A DNA stretch of 11,150 nucleotides, from NCBI GenBank assembly GCA_016195585.1, contig JACPZJ010000126.1, positions 1 through 11,150 on the forward strand, written 5' to 3'. The position numbers were made by a program, and so were the translations under genes. This document shows positions 4,623 through 11,150 of the stretch, piece after piece; positions within the stretch are counted from its first letter, which is position 1, and every line of letters starts with the position of its first letter. The DNA comes from Nitrospirota bacterium (lineage in GTDB: Bacteria; Nitrospirota; CAKKRA01; 9FT-COMBO-42-15). The notes beneath the pieces are model-generated. The model saw nothing but the letters and a program-made list of their open reading frames with translations, searched no databases and was not told the origin of the DNA.

Positions 4623-6686
4623 TTACTCCTTCTTCTCCTGCGCTGTTTCGCCGCGGGGTATCTGTAATATCTGGCCGGGGTGGAGTATCTTAGGATCCCT
4701 TATCTGGGAGCGGTTGCCTTCGTAGAGGAGCTTCCATTTTGAGGCATCGCCATAGACTTCCTCTCTCCCTGCAATGGACTCCAGTGTATCCCCTTCTTTT
4801 ACCTGATATGCGCTCAGTAGGGGCGAACGGCCGTTCGCCCCTACTCCTTTACCTTCTGTATCACCCTTCTTCTTTTTTTCATTCTCTTCTAATTGCTTCA
4901 TCTTTGACTTAATTCGTTCTTCTTTATCAGGGTCGCCAAAACTTGCATCTTTGTATTTTGCCTTTAGCTTGTCATTCTTTGGGTCTATCTCAAGGGATTT
5001 CAGCCATGCCTCTCTTGCATCATTCTTCCTTAATTTTTTAAGATATATATCTCCAAGATGCTCATACATAACAGGGTCGTCTGCAGCTATTGTAACTGCC
5101 TTTTCAAGTATCTCCAATGCATCATCCACCCAGCCCTTCTGGAAATATGCCCATGCAAGGCTGTCTAAGTAATAGCCGTCATCAGGTTTTATCTGCAGCG
5201 CCTTCTTGATTAATGATATCGCCTCATTCAGATTGATCCCTTTTTCTGCATAGGTGTAGCCGAGATAGTTTAAGGCATTTGCATGTTTTGGATTAAGCTT
5301 AATTGTTTCTTTCATTTCAATAATACAGTCCTCTTTCTTGTTTATCTTATCGTATGCAACACCAAGATTAAAATGAAGCTCGTCTATTTTGGGGTCTATT
5401 TTTATGCCTGCAATTAATATGTCTATAGCATCTGTGTACTTCTCAATCTGGATATAGGTTACGCCAACAAATAGATACACCTCTGCCTTGTCAGGCGCCT
5501 GCTGAACCGCCCTCTTGAAATTCTCAAGCGCCTCTTCGTATTTTTTCTCCTTGCTATAAAGGAACCCGAGCCGTATTATTGCATCCACATTTTTGGGATC
5601 TGCTTCTACGACCTTCTTGTATTCTGCCTTGGCCTTGTCATTCTCCTTAAGGTCTTCATATATGGCGGCAAGATAATACCTTACCCTCATGTCATCGGGC
5701 TTTATCGTCAATACCCTGTTAAACTGCTCCACTGCCTCTTTGTATTTCTTTTGCTCCACATACACAAGCCCTATTCTAAGATGTGTGTCAGGATTATTCG
5801 GATCAAATTCTAATATCTTCTCTAATTCAATCAGGGCATTATTAAGGTCATTCTGCTGGAGATATAATTGTATCAGCCTGTTTCCCGCCTCCCTGTCATG
5901 GCTGTCAACCTCATCAAGGAGTTTCCTATACTCTTTTATGGCATCAGCATATTTCTCTTTTGCCTCATATACCATGCCAATGCCGATATAGGCAGGCTTA
6001 AAGGCAGGATCAACTTTTAATGCCTTCTTATAATAACTGATTGCCTTCCCCATCTTTTTTCTATCAAAGGCAATACGGCCGAGATAATAGTAGCCGAGCG
6101 GAGAAGACGGGCTAATCTTTATCCCTTTATTAATTATCTCATCTGCCTCATCGTATCTCTTTAAAGAGCCGTATAACAGGCCGAGATTGAGGTATGCCTC
6201 TACCTTATATGGATTTAACTCAATCACCTTTTTGAATATCCTGATGCCGTCCTCAGCCCTTCCGGTGTTTGAATACAAATCGCCTAATAGTATCAGCGCC
6301 GGGTGATATTCAGGATCAATCTGGATCGCCCGCTCTGCAAGGGGAATCGCCTCTTCTACCTGCCCCTTTCTTGCCAAAAGATAAGACAGCCTGATAAGCA
6401 GGAGCGGGGAATCCTTATCAAGTTCAAGGGCATTTTTATACTCCTTTATCGCCTCGTCTATATCCTCAAACTCAAATTTATATCCAAGGATAAAGTGATA
6501 GTATGCCTCGGGGTTGGAAAGCCTTGTTTTTTCCTCTGTAATAGCCTTTTCTTCTGGAGTAGGGGCGCGGGGCACCGCGCCCCTACTTACAGGCGAGGGG
6601 GCAGTTGCACAGGAGTTAAGAAATAAAACCCCTGAAATTAAAAGAAAGAAAATAAGATAAGTGTATGAGGTTATTACTCTTTTCAT
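4623..6686 (-). CDS. Large TPR lipoprotein with C-terminal LysM domain
   Basis: The 687-residue protein starts with a lipoprotein signal: hydrophobic core about 9-23 and lipobox LNSC, with Cys26 as the lipidated residue. About 15 tetratricopeptide repeats fill roughly residues 60-575; they are protein-interaction scaffolds. A Lys/Glu-rich linker (about 585-613) leads to a LysM domain (YQVKEGDTLESIA ... LHPGQILQIPR, about 628-680), which binds peptidoglycan glycans. It would be anchored in the envelope and facing the periplasm, perhaps organising an envelope complex; the exact role is unknown. It follows scpB by 26 bases and is probably in that operon. Two translated 30-bp palindromes lie inside: 6558-6587 (residues 34-43, just after the lipobox) and 4816-4845 (residues 614-624, before LysM). 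Both are in disordered linkers, where an insertion would be tolerated. The start ATG has no strong ribosome binding site. Confidence 0.9.
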   Translation of the reverse strand: MKRVITSYTYLIFFLLISGVLFLNSCATAPSPVSRGAVPRAPTPEEKAITEEKTRLSNPEAYYHFILGYKFEFEDIDEAIKEYKNALELDKDSPLLLIRLSYLLARKGQVEEAIPLAERAIQIDPEYHPALILLGDLYSNTGRAEDGIRIFKKVIELNPYKVEAYLNLGLLYGSLKRYDEADEIINKGIKISPSSPLGYYYLGRIAFDRKKMGKAISYYKKALKVDPAFKPAYIGIGMVYEAKEKYADAIKEYRKLLDEVDSHDREAGNRLIQLYLQQNDLNNALIELEKILEFDPNNPDTHLRIGLVYVEQKKYKEAVEQFNRVLTIKPDDMRVRYYLAAIYEDLKENDKAKAEYKKVVEADPKNVDAIIRLGFLYSKEKKYEEALENFKRAVQQAPDKAEVYLFVGVTYIQIEKYTDAIDILIAGIKIDPKIDELHFNLGVAYDKINKKEDCIIEMKETIKLNPKHANALNYLGYTYAEKGINLNEAISLIKKALQIKPDDGYYLDSLAWAYFQKGWVDDALEILEKAVTIAADDPVMYEHLGDIYLKKLRKNDAREAWLKSLEIDPKNDKLKAKYKDASFGDPDKEERIKSKMKQLEENEKKKKGDTEGKGVGANGRSPLLSAYQVKEGDTLESIAGREEVYGDASKWKLLYEGNRSQIRDPKILHPGQILQIPRGETAQEKKE
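4816..4845. repeat. 30-bp palindrome inside the TPR coding sequence (family B)
   Basis: A perfect palindrome with half-site AGTAGGGGCGAACGG and no loop. It is translated in frame as VGANGRSPLL, a Gly/Ser/Pro-rich stretch between the charged linker and the LysM domain. Its length of 30 bases, a multiple of three, preserves the frame. Confidence 0.92.
6558..6587. repeat. 30-bp palindrome inside the TPR coding sequence, near the lipobox (family B)
   Basis: Arms AGTAGGGGCGCGG and CCGCGCCCCTACT (13 bp each) pair around GGCA. It is translated as SRGAVPRAPT (residues 34-43), starting 8 residues after the lipidated cysteine. Same length and same ends (AGTAGGGGCG) as 4816-4845, but read in a different frame. 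Confidence 0.9.
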
Positions 6687-6712
6687 ATTTTAATTTAAAC
6701 ATAATATGTATA

Positions 6713-7303
6713 CTAAGTCAAGGCCGAAGAGGGGTTTTGCTCTGCATCCTCCGGTGTATTGGGCTGTGGCTCTTCCTCCTTTAGCTCATGAAATTCCTTT
6801 AAAGTAGGAAGGTCTGACAGGTCTTTTAAGCCAAAGTATTGCAGAAATTCAGGGGTTGTGCTATACAGTATGGGTTTTCCCACAATATCCATCCTGCCGA
6901 CAATCTTAATAATCTTCCTCTCAAGGAGGGTCTTTATTACACCTCCTGAGTCCACACCCCTTATCTTTTCTATCTCAGGCCTTATAATCGGCTGCTTATA
7001 GGCAATTATAGCAAGGGTCTCAAGCGCAGGTTTGGAGAGCTTTGACGCTAACTTTATCTTGTTCAGCTTTTTTATCCATAGCGCATACTCAGGCCTTGTT
7101 GTAAGCTGATAACCGTTTGCCACCTCAACAAGCTGCAGGCCATTATGCTCCCTGTTAAATTCATCCTTTAATTCAGATGCAAGCGTCTCAATGGTCTTTT
7201 TATCTGCCCCATCAATAACATCCTTTATCCTGTTTAAGGTAATCGGCTCGCCTGATACAAATATCAGCGCCTCCATTATTGCCTTTATCTCTTTATCATC
7301 CAT
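6713..7303 (-). CDS. scpB: Segregation and condensation protein B
   Basis: ScpB is a dimeric winged-helix protein that binds ScpA and, with SMC, forms the bacterial condensin that compacts and separates chromosomes. The 196-residue product has the usual two winged-helix domains: residues about 1-80 (EALIFVSGEPITLNRIKDVI, LQLVEVANGYQLTTRPEY) and about 85-155 (LSKPALETLAIIAYKQPIIRPEIEKIRGVDS, a signature stretch, then LLERKIIKIVGRMDIVGKPILYSTT). An acidic, probably disordered tail follows. Its start overlaps the scpA stop by 8 nt (ATGGATGA), with AGGAG 9 bases upstream. It is complete and of normal length; identification is secure. Confidence 0.97.
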   Translation of the reverse strand: MDDKEIKAIMEALIFVSGEPITLNRIKDVIDGADKKTIETLASELKDEFNREHNGLQLVEVANGYQLTTRPEYALWIKKLNKIKLASKLSKPALETLAIIAYKQPIIRPEIEKIRGVDSGGVIKTLLERKIIKIVGRMDIVGKPILYSTTPEFLQYFGLKDLSDLPTLKEFHELKEEEPQPNTPEDAEQNPSSALT

Positions 7304-8039
7304 TTAGCTCTGCTCCTTCCGACTTAAATATCCTTATAGCATCAAATTCCTTTACCTGCTGTATCCTTACAAGCCTCAGCTTTACAAGCTCAAGCAGCGC
7401 AAGGAATGTGGCGATCACCGCCATCCTCGTCTTATCATTCTCAAATAGCGAATCAAAGGATATGCTCTGTATATTCTCAAGCCTCTCCATTACTATATTC
7501 ATCCTGTCCTTTACAGAGAGCTCCTCTGAGGTAAATTCAATGGCTGTCTTTTCAGGCAGCCTTTCAATAACTACCCGCAATGAGTCCAAAAGATCAAAGA
7601 GGCTGAAGTCAAAGAGCGTCGGTTCTGCCTCTGGAGGGCCATATTCTTTAAAGCTCTCCTCCCTCCCAAACACATCCCTCCAGCGGCTCTCCCTCTCCTC
7701 AAGGAGCATCGCAGCATCCTTGAATCTTTTGTATTCTGTAAGCCTCCGCACAAGCTCTGCCATCGGATCATCGCCATCTTCATCATCCTCATCTGTTTCA
7801 GATGGCGGGAGGAGCATCTTTGATTTGATATGTATCAACGTTGCAGCCATCACGAGAAACTCGCCTGCTATGTCAAGATTCAGCGTCTTCATCAGGTCAA
7901 TATATACAAGGTACTGCTGTGTAATCAGCGCAATGGGTATATCGTAAATACTCACCTCATTCTTTTTTATGAGATGAAGCAGCAGATCTAATGGCCCTTC
8001 AAACATCTCAAGTTTTACTTCGTAGCCTGTATTCTCCAT
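7296..8039 (-). CDS. scpA: Segregation and condensation protein A (kleisin)
   Basis: ScpA is the kleisin bridging the SMC heads and binding the ScpB dimer. The product (247 residues from my chosen start) opens with YEVKLEMFEGPLDLLLHLIKKNEVSIYDIPIALITQQYL, the N-terminal SMC-binding segment, continues with LDIAGEFLVMAATLIHIKSKMLLP, has an acidic linker (TDEDDEDGDD) and ends in a winged helix (TRMAVIATFLALLELVKLRLVRIQQ). All family landmarks are present. ATGs at 8039 and 8045 and a TTG at 8054 are possible starts; I prefer 8039 because AAAGGG lies 6 bases upstream. It begins 11 bases after the ntpD stop and overlaps scpB. Adjacency to a V-ATPase operon is not a functional link known to me. Confidence 0.96.
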   Translation of the reverse strand: MENTGYEVKLEMFEGPLDLLLHLIKKNEVSIYDIPIALITQQYLVYIDLMKTLNLDIAGEFLVMAATLIHIKSKMLLPPSETDEDDEDGDDPMAELVRRLTEYKRFKDAAMLLEERESRWRDVFGREESFKEYGPPEAEPTLFDFSLFDLLDSLRVVIERLPEKTAIEFTSEELSVKDRMNIVMERLENIQSISFDSLFENDKTRMAVIATFLALLELVKLRLVRIQQVKEFDAIRIFKSEGAELNG

Positions 8040-8050
8040 AATCATCCCTT

Positions 8051-8662
8051 TCAACCTTTCAACCTTTTTAACCTGAACAGGTCTTCCCTTTCCCTTTCAG
8101 AAAGGGTATTGCGGATATATTGCACCTCACCCTTTAATTTGGGAATTATTATCTCATTCAATGCATTGATCCGCCTTGTCGCCTTTTTTATCTCCTCGCC
8201 GATTATCTTCAGTCTGTTCTCCTCAGAAACCATTTTCAAGATAAGATCAACCACCTTTTCAAAGGCGCTGGCGCTGTCTTCTATAAATGTAGATGTAGCA
8301 ACAAGGCCATAGCCCCTCGCATCAGGGCTTCGGGTAACCCTTTTATATTCTATCTCAGAGAACTTCGTGCCCCATATATTCTTTTCAACTATGTCAATTA
8401 GTATATCCCTCTTTGCTGCAAAAGAAGCAGAGGCTATCTTTTCCTTTCCATCCATTGCAATGGCAACAGTCAATCTATTCATAGCATCCTGCATGTCCGT
8501 CCTCAATTTGTCCCTCGCAGAGACAACAGCATCCATTATGGCAAAGAATTCCTTTACCAGCGCCTCCCTCTTGCTCCGCAGCAGGCTTAATCCCTCATCA
8601 GCAACGTCAATCTGATTCTTCTTTATAAGGAGGTTCATCCTTGTCGGGCTGACTGTTTCCAT
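8051..8662 (-). CDS. ntpD: V-type ATP synthase subunit D (central stalk)
   Basis: Subunit D forms the central rotor shaft of the V/A-type ATPase, passing torque between the A3B3 head and the membrane ring. The protein (203 residues from my start) has the N-terminal signature VSPTRMNLLIKKNQ, then SLLRSKREALVKEF, a less conserved middle, and a C-terminal long helix (SENRLKIIGEEIKKATRRINALNEIIIPKLKGEVQYIRNTLSEREREDLFRLKRLK) that makes the antiparallel coiled coil with the N-terminus. The family normally begins a few residues before the PTR motif, so I chose the ATG at 8662; a TTG at 8689 would add nine residues encoded by repeat sequence. There is no clear Shine-Dalgarno sequence, because the upstream 150 bases are repeats. 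The gene is complete. Confidence 0.94.
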   Translation of the reverse strand: METVSPTRMNLLIKKNQIDVADEGLSLLRSKREALVKEFFAIMDAVVSARDKLRTDMQDAMNRLTVAIAMDGKEKIASASFAAKRDILIDIVEKNIWGTKFSEIEYKRVTRSPDARGYGLVATSTFIEDSASAFEKVVDLILKMVSEENRLKIIGEEIKKATRRINALNEIIIPKLKGEVQYIRNTLSEREREDLFRLKRLKG

Positions 8663-8670
8663 AATTTTAA

Positions 8671-8815
8671 AAAGGGTTCGAGGATTCAAGGGTTTTTAAA
8701 CTACAGGGTTCAAGGATTCGTGGGTTCAAGGGTTCAAGATATTGAGTTTTTCCTTCACTTGTTCACTGGAACCCTTGACCACTTGTACCCTTCTTTTTCC
8801 TTGACCACTTGAACC
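8671..8815. repeat. Repeat-filled spacer between ntpB and ntpD
   Basis: Imperfect units of GGGTTCAAGG (8674-8736, several tandem variants) face inverted units of CCTTGAACCC type on the other side. CCTTGACCACTTG is repeated exactly at 8773-8785 and 8799-8811, 26 bases apart. The minus-strand edge reads TAGGGTTCAAG and its TAG is the ntpB stop codon (8816-8818). A folded RNA between B and D is likely but no terminator T run is seen. Confidence 0.75.
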
Positions 8816-10006
8816 CTATTTATAATACTTTTCCACAAACTCCTGCCTTATCCTTGTCAGGCTCTCCTTGGGCAGTATCTTAAACAATTCCCAGCCTAAA
8901 TTCAAGGTTTCTTTTATATCCCTATCTGTATATCTCTGGCTGATGAATTTATTCTCAAACTCCTCTGCAAATCTCAGGAATTTCTTATCCATCTCGCTCA
9001 GGCCTGTCTCGCCGACTATTGCCTCAAGTCTGCGCAGGTCCCTGCCCTTTGCATAGGCGGCATAAAGCTGGTCAGCCGCATTCCTGTGATCCTCCCTCGT
9101 CTTTCCCTTGCCTATGCCGCGATTCATAAGCCGCGATAAGCTCGGGAGGGGATCAATCGGCGGATATATCCCCTTTCTGTAAAGCTCTCTGGATAATACT
9201 ATCTGACCCTCTGTGATATAGCCTGTTAAATCAGGGATTGGATGTGTTATATCAGTATACATATACCCCGGATAGCCCCTCCTGCCCGGTATCTCCTCCC
9301 TCGCAGCGCCGATCTCCCTTAGCGCCTCACAATAATTCGTCATGTCCGTTAAGATTACCAGCACATGCATATCATAATTAAATGCAAGAAACTCTGCTGT
9401 CGTCAGGGCGCACCTCGGCGTAATTAATCTCTCAATGGTCGGGTCATCAGCGAGATTGAGGAAGATTACAGAGTTTTGTAATGCGCCGCTTGCCTCAAAC
9501 TCCTCCTGAAAATAGGCGGCATCCCTGAAGGTAATGCCTGCGCCTGAAAAAATAGGAAGCTTCTGCCCCCTGACAAGTGTATTCAAGCCGTCAATTGTAG
9601 AAATGCCTGTCTGGATAAAATCAGATGGGTTGTCTCTTGCAACAGGATTTATGGGCATACCCACAATATCTGCACGAATCTCAGGTATTATCGGCGGAAG
9701 GCCGTCAATAGGCTCGCCTATTCCATTGAACCGCCTGCCGAGCATATCAATGGACAGATTCAGCTTTGCTGAATACTCGCTGAATCTCACAGATGTCCCT
9801 GCCACATCCATGCTCACTGTTGTCTCAAGGACCTGAACCACCGTGTATTTTTCGGATATCTCAATTACCTGACCGCTGCGGCTCCTACCGTCAGGCAGAA
9901 CAATGGCAACCATCTCGCCAATGGACGCCTTTGGCACATTCTCTAAAAAGATGAGCGGCCCTGCAATCCTTGATACTGTTTTGTATTCGCGGGTGATTAA
10001 GTCCAT
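8816..10006 (-). CDS. ntpB: V-type ATP synthase subunit B with two apparent internal deletions
   Basis: Subunit B is the non-catalytic partner of A in the A3B3 head. Conserved stretches are plain: EYKTVSRIAGPL, MLGRRFNGIGEPIDGLPPI, NPVARDNPSDFIQTGISTIDGLNTLVRGQKLPIFSG, DDPTIERLITPR, HVLVILTDMTNYCEALREIGAAREEIPGRRGYPGYMYTD, THPIPDLTGYITEGQI and PLPSLSRLMNRGIGKGKTREDH, which includes the SLSRLM arginine that reaches the catalytic site. Against family members as I remember them (about 460-478 residues), 396 is short. FSGAG runs straight into ITFRDAAYF, without the usual LPxNxxAAQIARQA ... AVVFAAMG (about 38 residues). YTD runs straight into ITHPIPD, without LATIYERAG ... GSITQIPILTMPxDD (about 30). 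Both are in frame. They remove core beta strands, so function is doubtful. The ATG at 10006 has only a weak RBS. Confidence 0.9.
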   Translation of the reverse strand: MDLITREYKTVSRIAGPLIFLENVPKASIGEMVAIVLPDGRSRSGQVIEISEKYTVVQVLETTVSMDVAGTSVRFSEYSAKLNLSIDMLGRRFNGIGEPIDGLPPIIPEIRADIVGMPINPVARDNPSDFIQTGISTIDGLNTLVRGQKLPIFSGAGITFRDAAYFQEEFEASGALQNSVIFLNLADDPTIERLITPRCALTTAEFLAFNYDMHVLVILTDMTNYCEALREIGAAREEIPGRRGYPGYMYTDITHPIPDLTGYITEGQIVLSRELYRKGIYPPIDPLPSLSRLMNRGIGKGKTREDHRNAADQLYAAYAKGRDLRRLEAIVGETGLSEMDKKFLRFAEEFENKFISQRYTDRDIKETLNLGWELFKILPKESLTRIRQEFVEKYYK

Positions 10007-10151
10007 AAATTAAAATCCTAAATCCTAAATTCTAAACAAATTTTAAATTCAAAATTTCTGAGGGCGAATACAAGATTCGCCCCTACAATCTGAATTATTT
10101 AATATCCTGTAGGGGCGAACTTTATGTTCGCACTCGTTAAGAAATTTGGGC
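10007..10151. repeat. Repeat-filled spacer between ntpA and ntpB (two family B hairpins)
   Basis: GGGCGAAT-ACAAG-ATTCGCCC (10062-10082, followed by CTAC) and GTAGGGGCGAAC-TTTAT-GTTCGCAC (10109-10132) are two hairpins related to the palindromes inside the TPR gene. Next to the ntpB start is an A/T-rich stretch with repeated TAAATCC units (10012-10060). Normally A and B are closely spaced, so this spacer is probably secondary. Confidence 0.8.
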
Positions 10152-11150
10152 TTATTGTTTTATTCCCATCTCCATCTTATTTATAATCTCCTTCGCCTTT
10201 TCAACAAACCCTTCTGTCTTCATCTCCTTCATCTGCACAAGATCATTCCTTGCTGGATGGCTGAGCGCATCCTCAAGTGCGGCGCCCTTTTTAAGCATTG
10301 CGTCAAGCTCTTTATAATACAACAGGAACGCCTTAAGCATCCAGTACTGCTTTGCAGGCGGGCAGAAGGCATCAGTCTCTGAAAAGGCATTCTGCCTTAA
10401 AAACTCCTCCCTTATCATCCTCGCCACCTCAAGTATAATCCTCTCTGAATCAGGTATGGCATCTATCCCCACAAGCTGGACGATCTCTGAAAGCCCCTCC
10501 TCTTTTTGTAAAAGGAGCATAAGCTCCTGCCTGAGGATGTTCCAGTCCTCGGCAATATTTTCTTTATACCACTCCTGCAGGTACTCTATATAAAGGCTGA
10601 AGCTTCTCATCCAGTTAACAGCAGGGAAGTGCCTCCTGTGGGCAAGGTCTGCATCAAGCGCCCACAATGCGCCTGCAATGCGCATGGACGCCTGTGTTAC
10701 AGGCTCTGAGAAATCACCGCCCGGCGGAGATATGGCAGAGACTATTGAGATTGAGCCGAATCTCTCATCATTATTATTGCCGAGGCAACGTATCCGCCCC
10801 CCGCGCTCATAAAAGTTAGCAAGCCTCGTTGCCATATATGTTGGATAGCCCTCTTCACCCGGCATCTCCTCTAAACGGGATGATATCTCACGAAGCGCCT
10901 CTGCCCAGCGTGAGATACTGTCTGCCATCAAGGCTACATTATAGCCCATGTCCCTGTAATACTCTGCAATGGTAATCCCTGTATAAATTGATGCCTCACG
11001 CGCTGCAACAGGCATGTTGGATGTATTTACTATGAGGACTGTCCTCTTCATCAGGGGAAGCCCTGTGTATGGGTCAAGAAGTTCTGGAAATTCTGTAAGC
11101 ACCTCTGTCATCTCATTCCCGCGCTCACCGCAGCCGACATATATAATAAT
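10152..11150 (-). CDS. ntpA: V-type ATP synthase subunit A (catalytic), 5' end cut by the window edge
   Basis: Subunit A carries the catalytic ATP sites of the V/A-type rotary ATPase. The frame is open to the right edge, so a methionine at 11111 is internal: bases 11112-11150 encode IIIYVGCGERGNE, leading into MTEVLTEFPEL, the conserved segment after the P-loop (which lies outside). About 332 C-terminal residues are visible. Seen are VLIVNTSNMPVAAREASIYTGITIAEYYRD, DSISRWAEALREISSRLEEMPGEEGYPTYMATRLANFYERGGRI, SISIVSAISPPGGDFSEPVTQ, RRHFPAVNWMRSFSLY and the helical C-terminus with GLSEIVQLVG. In contrast to subunit B, the counterpart strands (GSISIVSAISPPGGD) are intact here. It leads the visible operon; upstream stalk and membrane subunits are expected beyond the edge. 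Confidence 0.96.
   Translation of the reverse strand: MIIYVGCGERGNEMTEVLTEFPELLDPYTGLPLMKRTVLIVNTSNMPVAAREASIYTGITIAEYYRDMGYNVALMADSISRWAEALREISSRLEEMPGEEGYPTYMATRLANFYERGGRIRCLGNNNDERFGSISIVSAISPPGGDFSEPVTQASMRIAGALWALDADLAHRRHFPAVNWMRSFSLYIEYLQEWYKENIAEDWNILRQELMLLLQKEEGLSEIVQLVGIDAIPDSERIILEVARMIREEFLRQNAFSETDAFCPPAKQYWMLKAFLLYYKELDAMLKKGAALEDALSHPARNDLVQMKEMKTEGFVEKAKEIINKMEMGIKQ

Noticed and set aside
7279..7947. Plus-strand open frame of 222 codons
   Set aside because: It lies opposite scpA, whose protein is clearly conserved; its product is a serine-rich shadow translation.
8051..8689. Subunit D starting at the TTG at 8689
   Set aside because: The extra nine residues come from repeat sequence; family members begin just before the PTR motif, matching the ATG at 8662.
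8816..10006. Frameshift or sequencing indel as the reason for the short subunit B
   Set aside because: The reading frame is continuous, both flanks of each gap are conserved in the same frame, and the missing residues are not encoded in any other frame nearby.

Overview
The window looks like a chromosomal segment of a Gram-negative bacterium of moderate to low GC. It carries a type IV prepilin, a lipobox lipoprotein, a bacterial V/A-type ATPase operon and the SMC partners scpA and scpB. Many short palindromic repeats suggest a poorly cultured environmental lineage, possibly Nitrospirota-like or deltaproteobacterial. That placement is inference and I cannot confirm it. All convincing genes are on the minus strand, so the window reads from right to left.

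Right part (about 11150 to 4623), conserved operon. The 3' part of the V-type ATPase subunit A gene is followed by subunits B and D, then scpA, scpB and a large TPR-LysM lipoprotein. From ntpD to the lipoprotein gene, spacings are short or overlapping (11-nt gap, 8-nt overlap, 26-nt gap), which fits co-transcription. The A-B and B-D gaps are unusually wide (about 145 and 153 bases) and are filled with repeats. Subunit B is in one open frame but appears to lack two conserved stretches of its nucleotide-binding fold, about 38 and 30 residues. The TPR gene contains two 30-bp palindromes inside its coding sequence, both translated in frame.

Middle part (about 4620 to 890), accessory island. Small toxin-antitoxin-like and nuclease cassettes follow one another: DUF4258 + YgiT-type zinc finger + Uma2-like endonuclease; a barnase/EndoU/colicin-like protein + DUF2283; an orphan coiled-coil protein; a REP-associated tyrosine transposase (RAYT) flanked by its own hairpins; and vapBC. 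A long repeat made of two opposed hairpins (AGTAGGGTGGGC ... GCCCACCCTACT) recurs in the same orientation at four cassette boundaries. A 19-bp direct repeat brackets vapBC.

Left part (about 890 to 1). A 455-base gene-free region holds several palindromic repeats. It is followed by a type IV pilin gene with a strong ribosome binding site that runs off the left edge.

The main themes are repeat expansion (at least five hairpin families, several sharing a TAGGG foot), insertion of repeats at gene ends and inside a gene, and the abnormal V-ATPase subunit B. No rRNA, tRNA or CRISPR array was seen.
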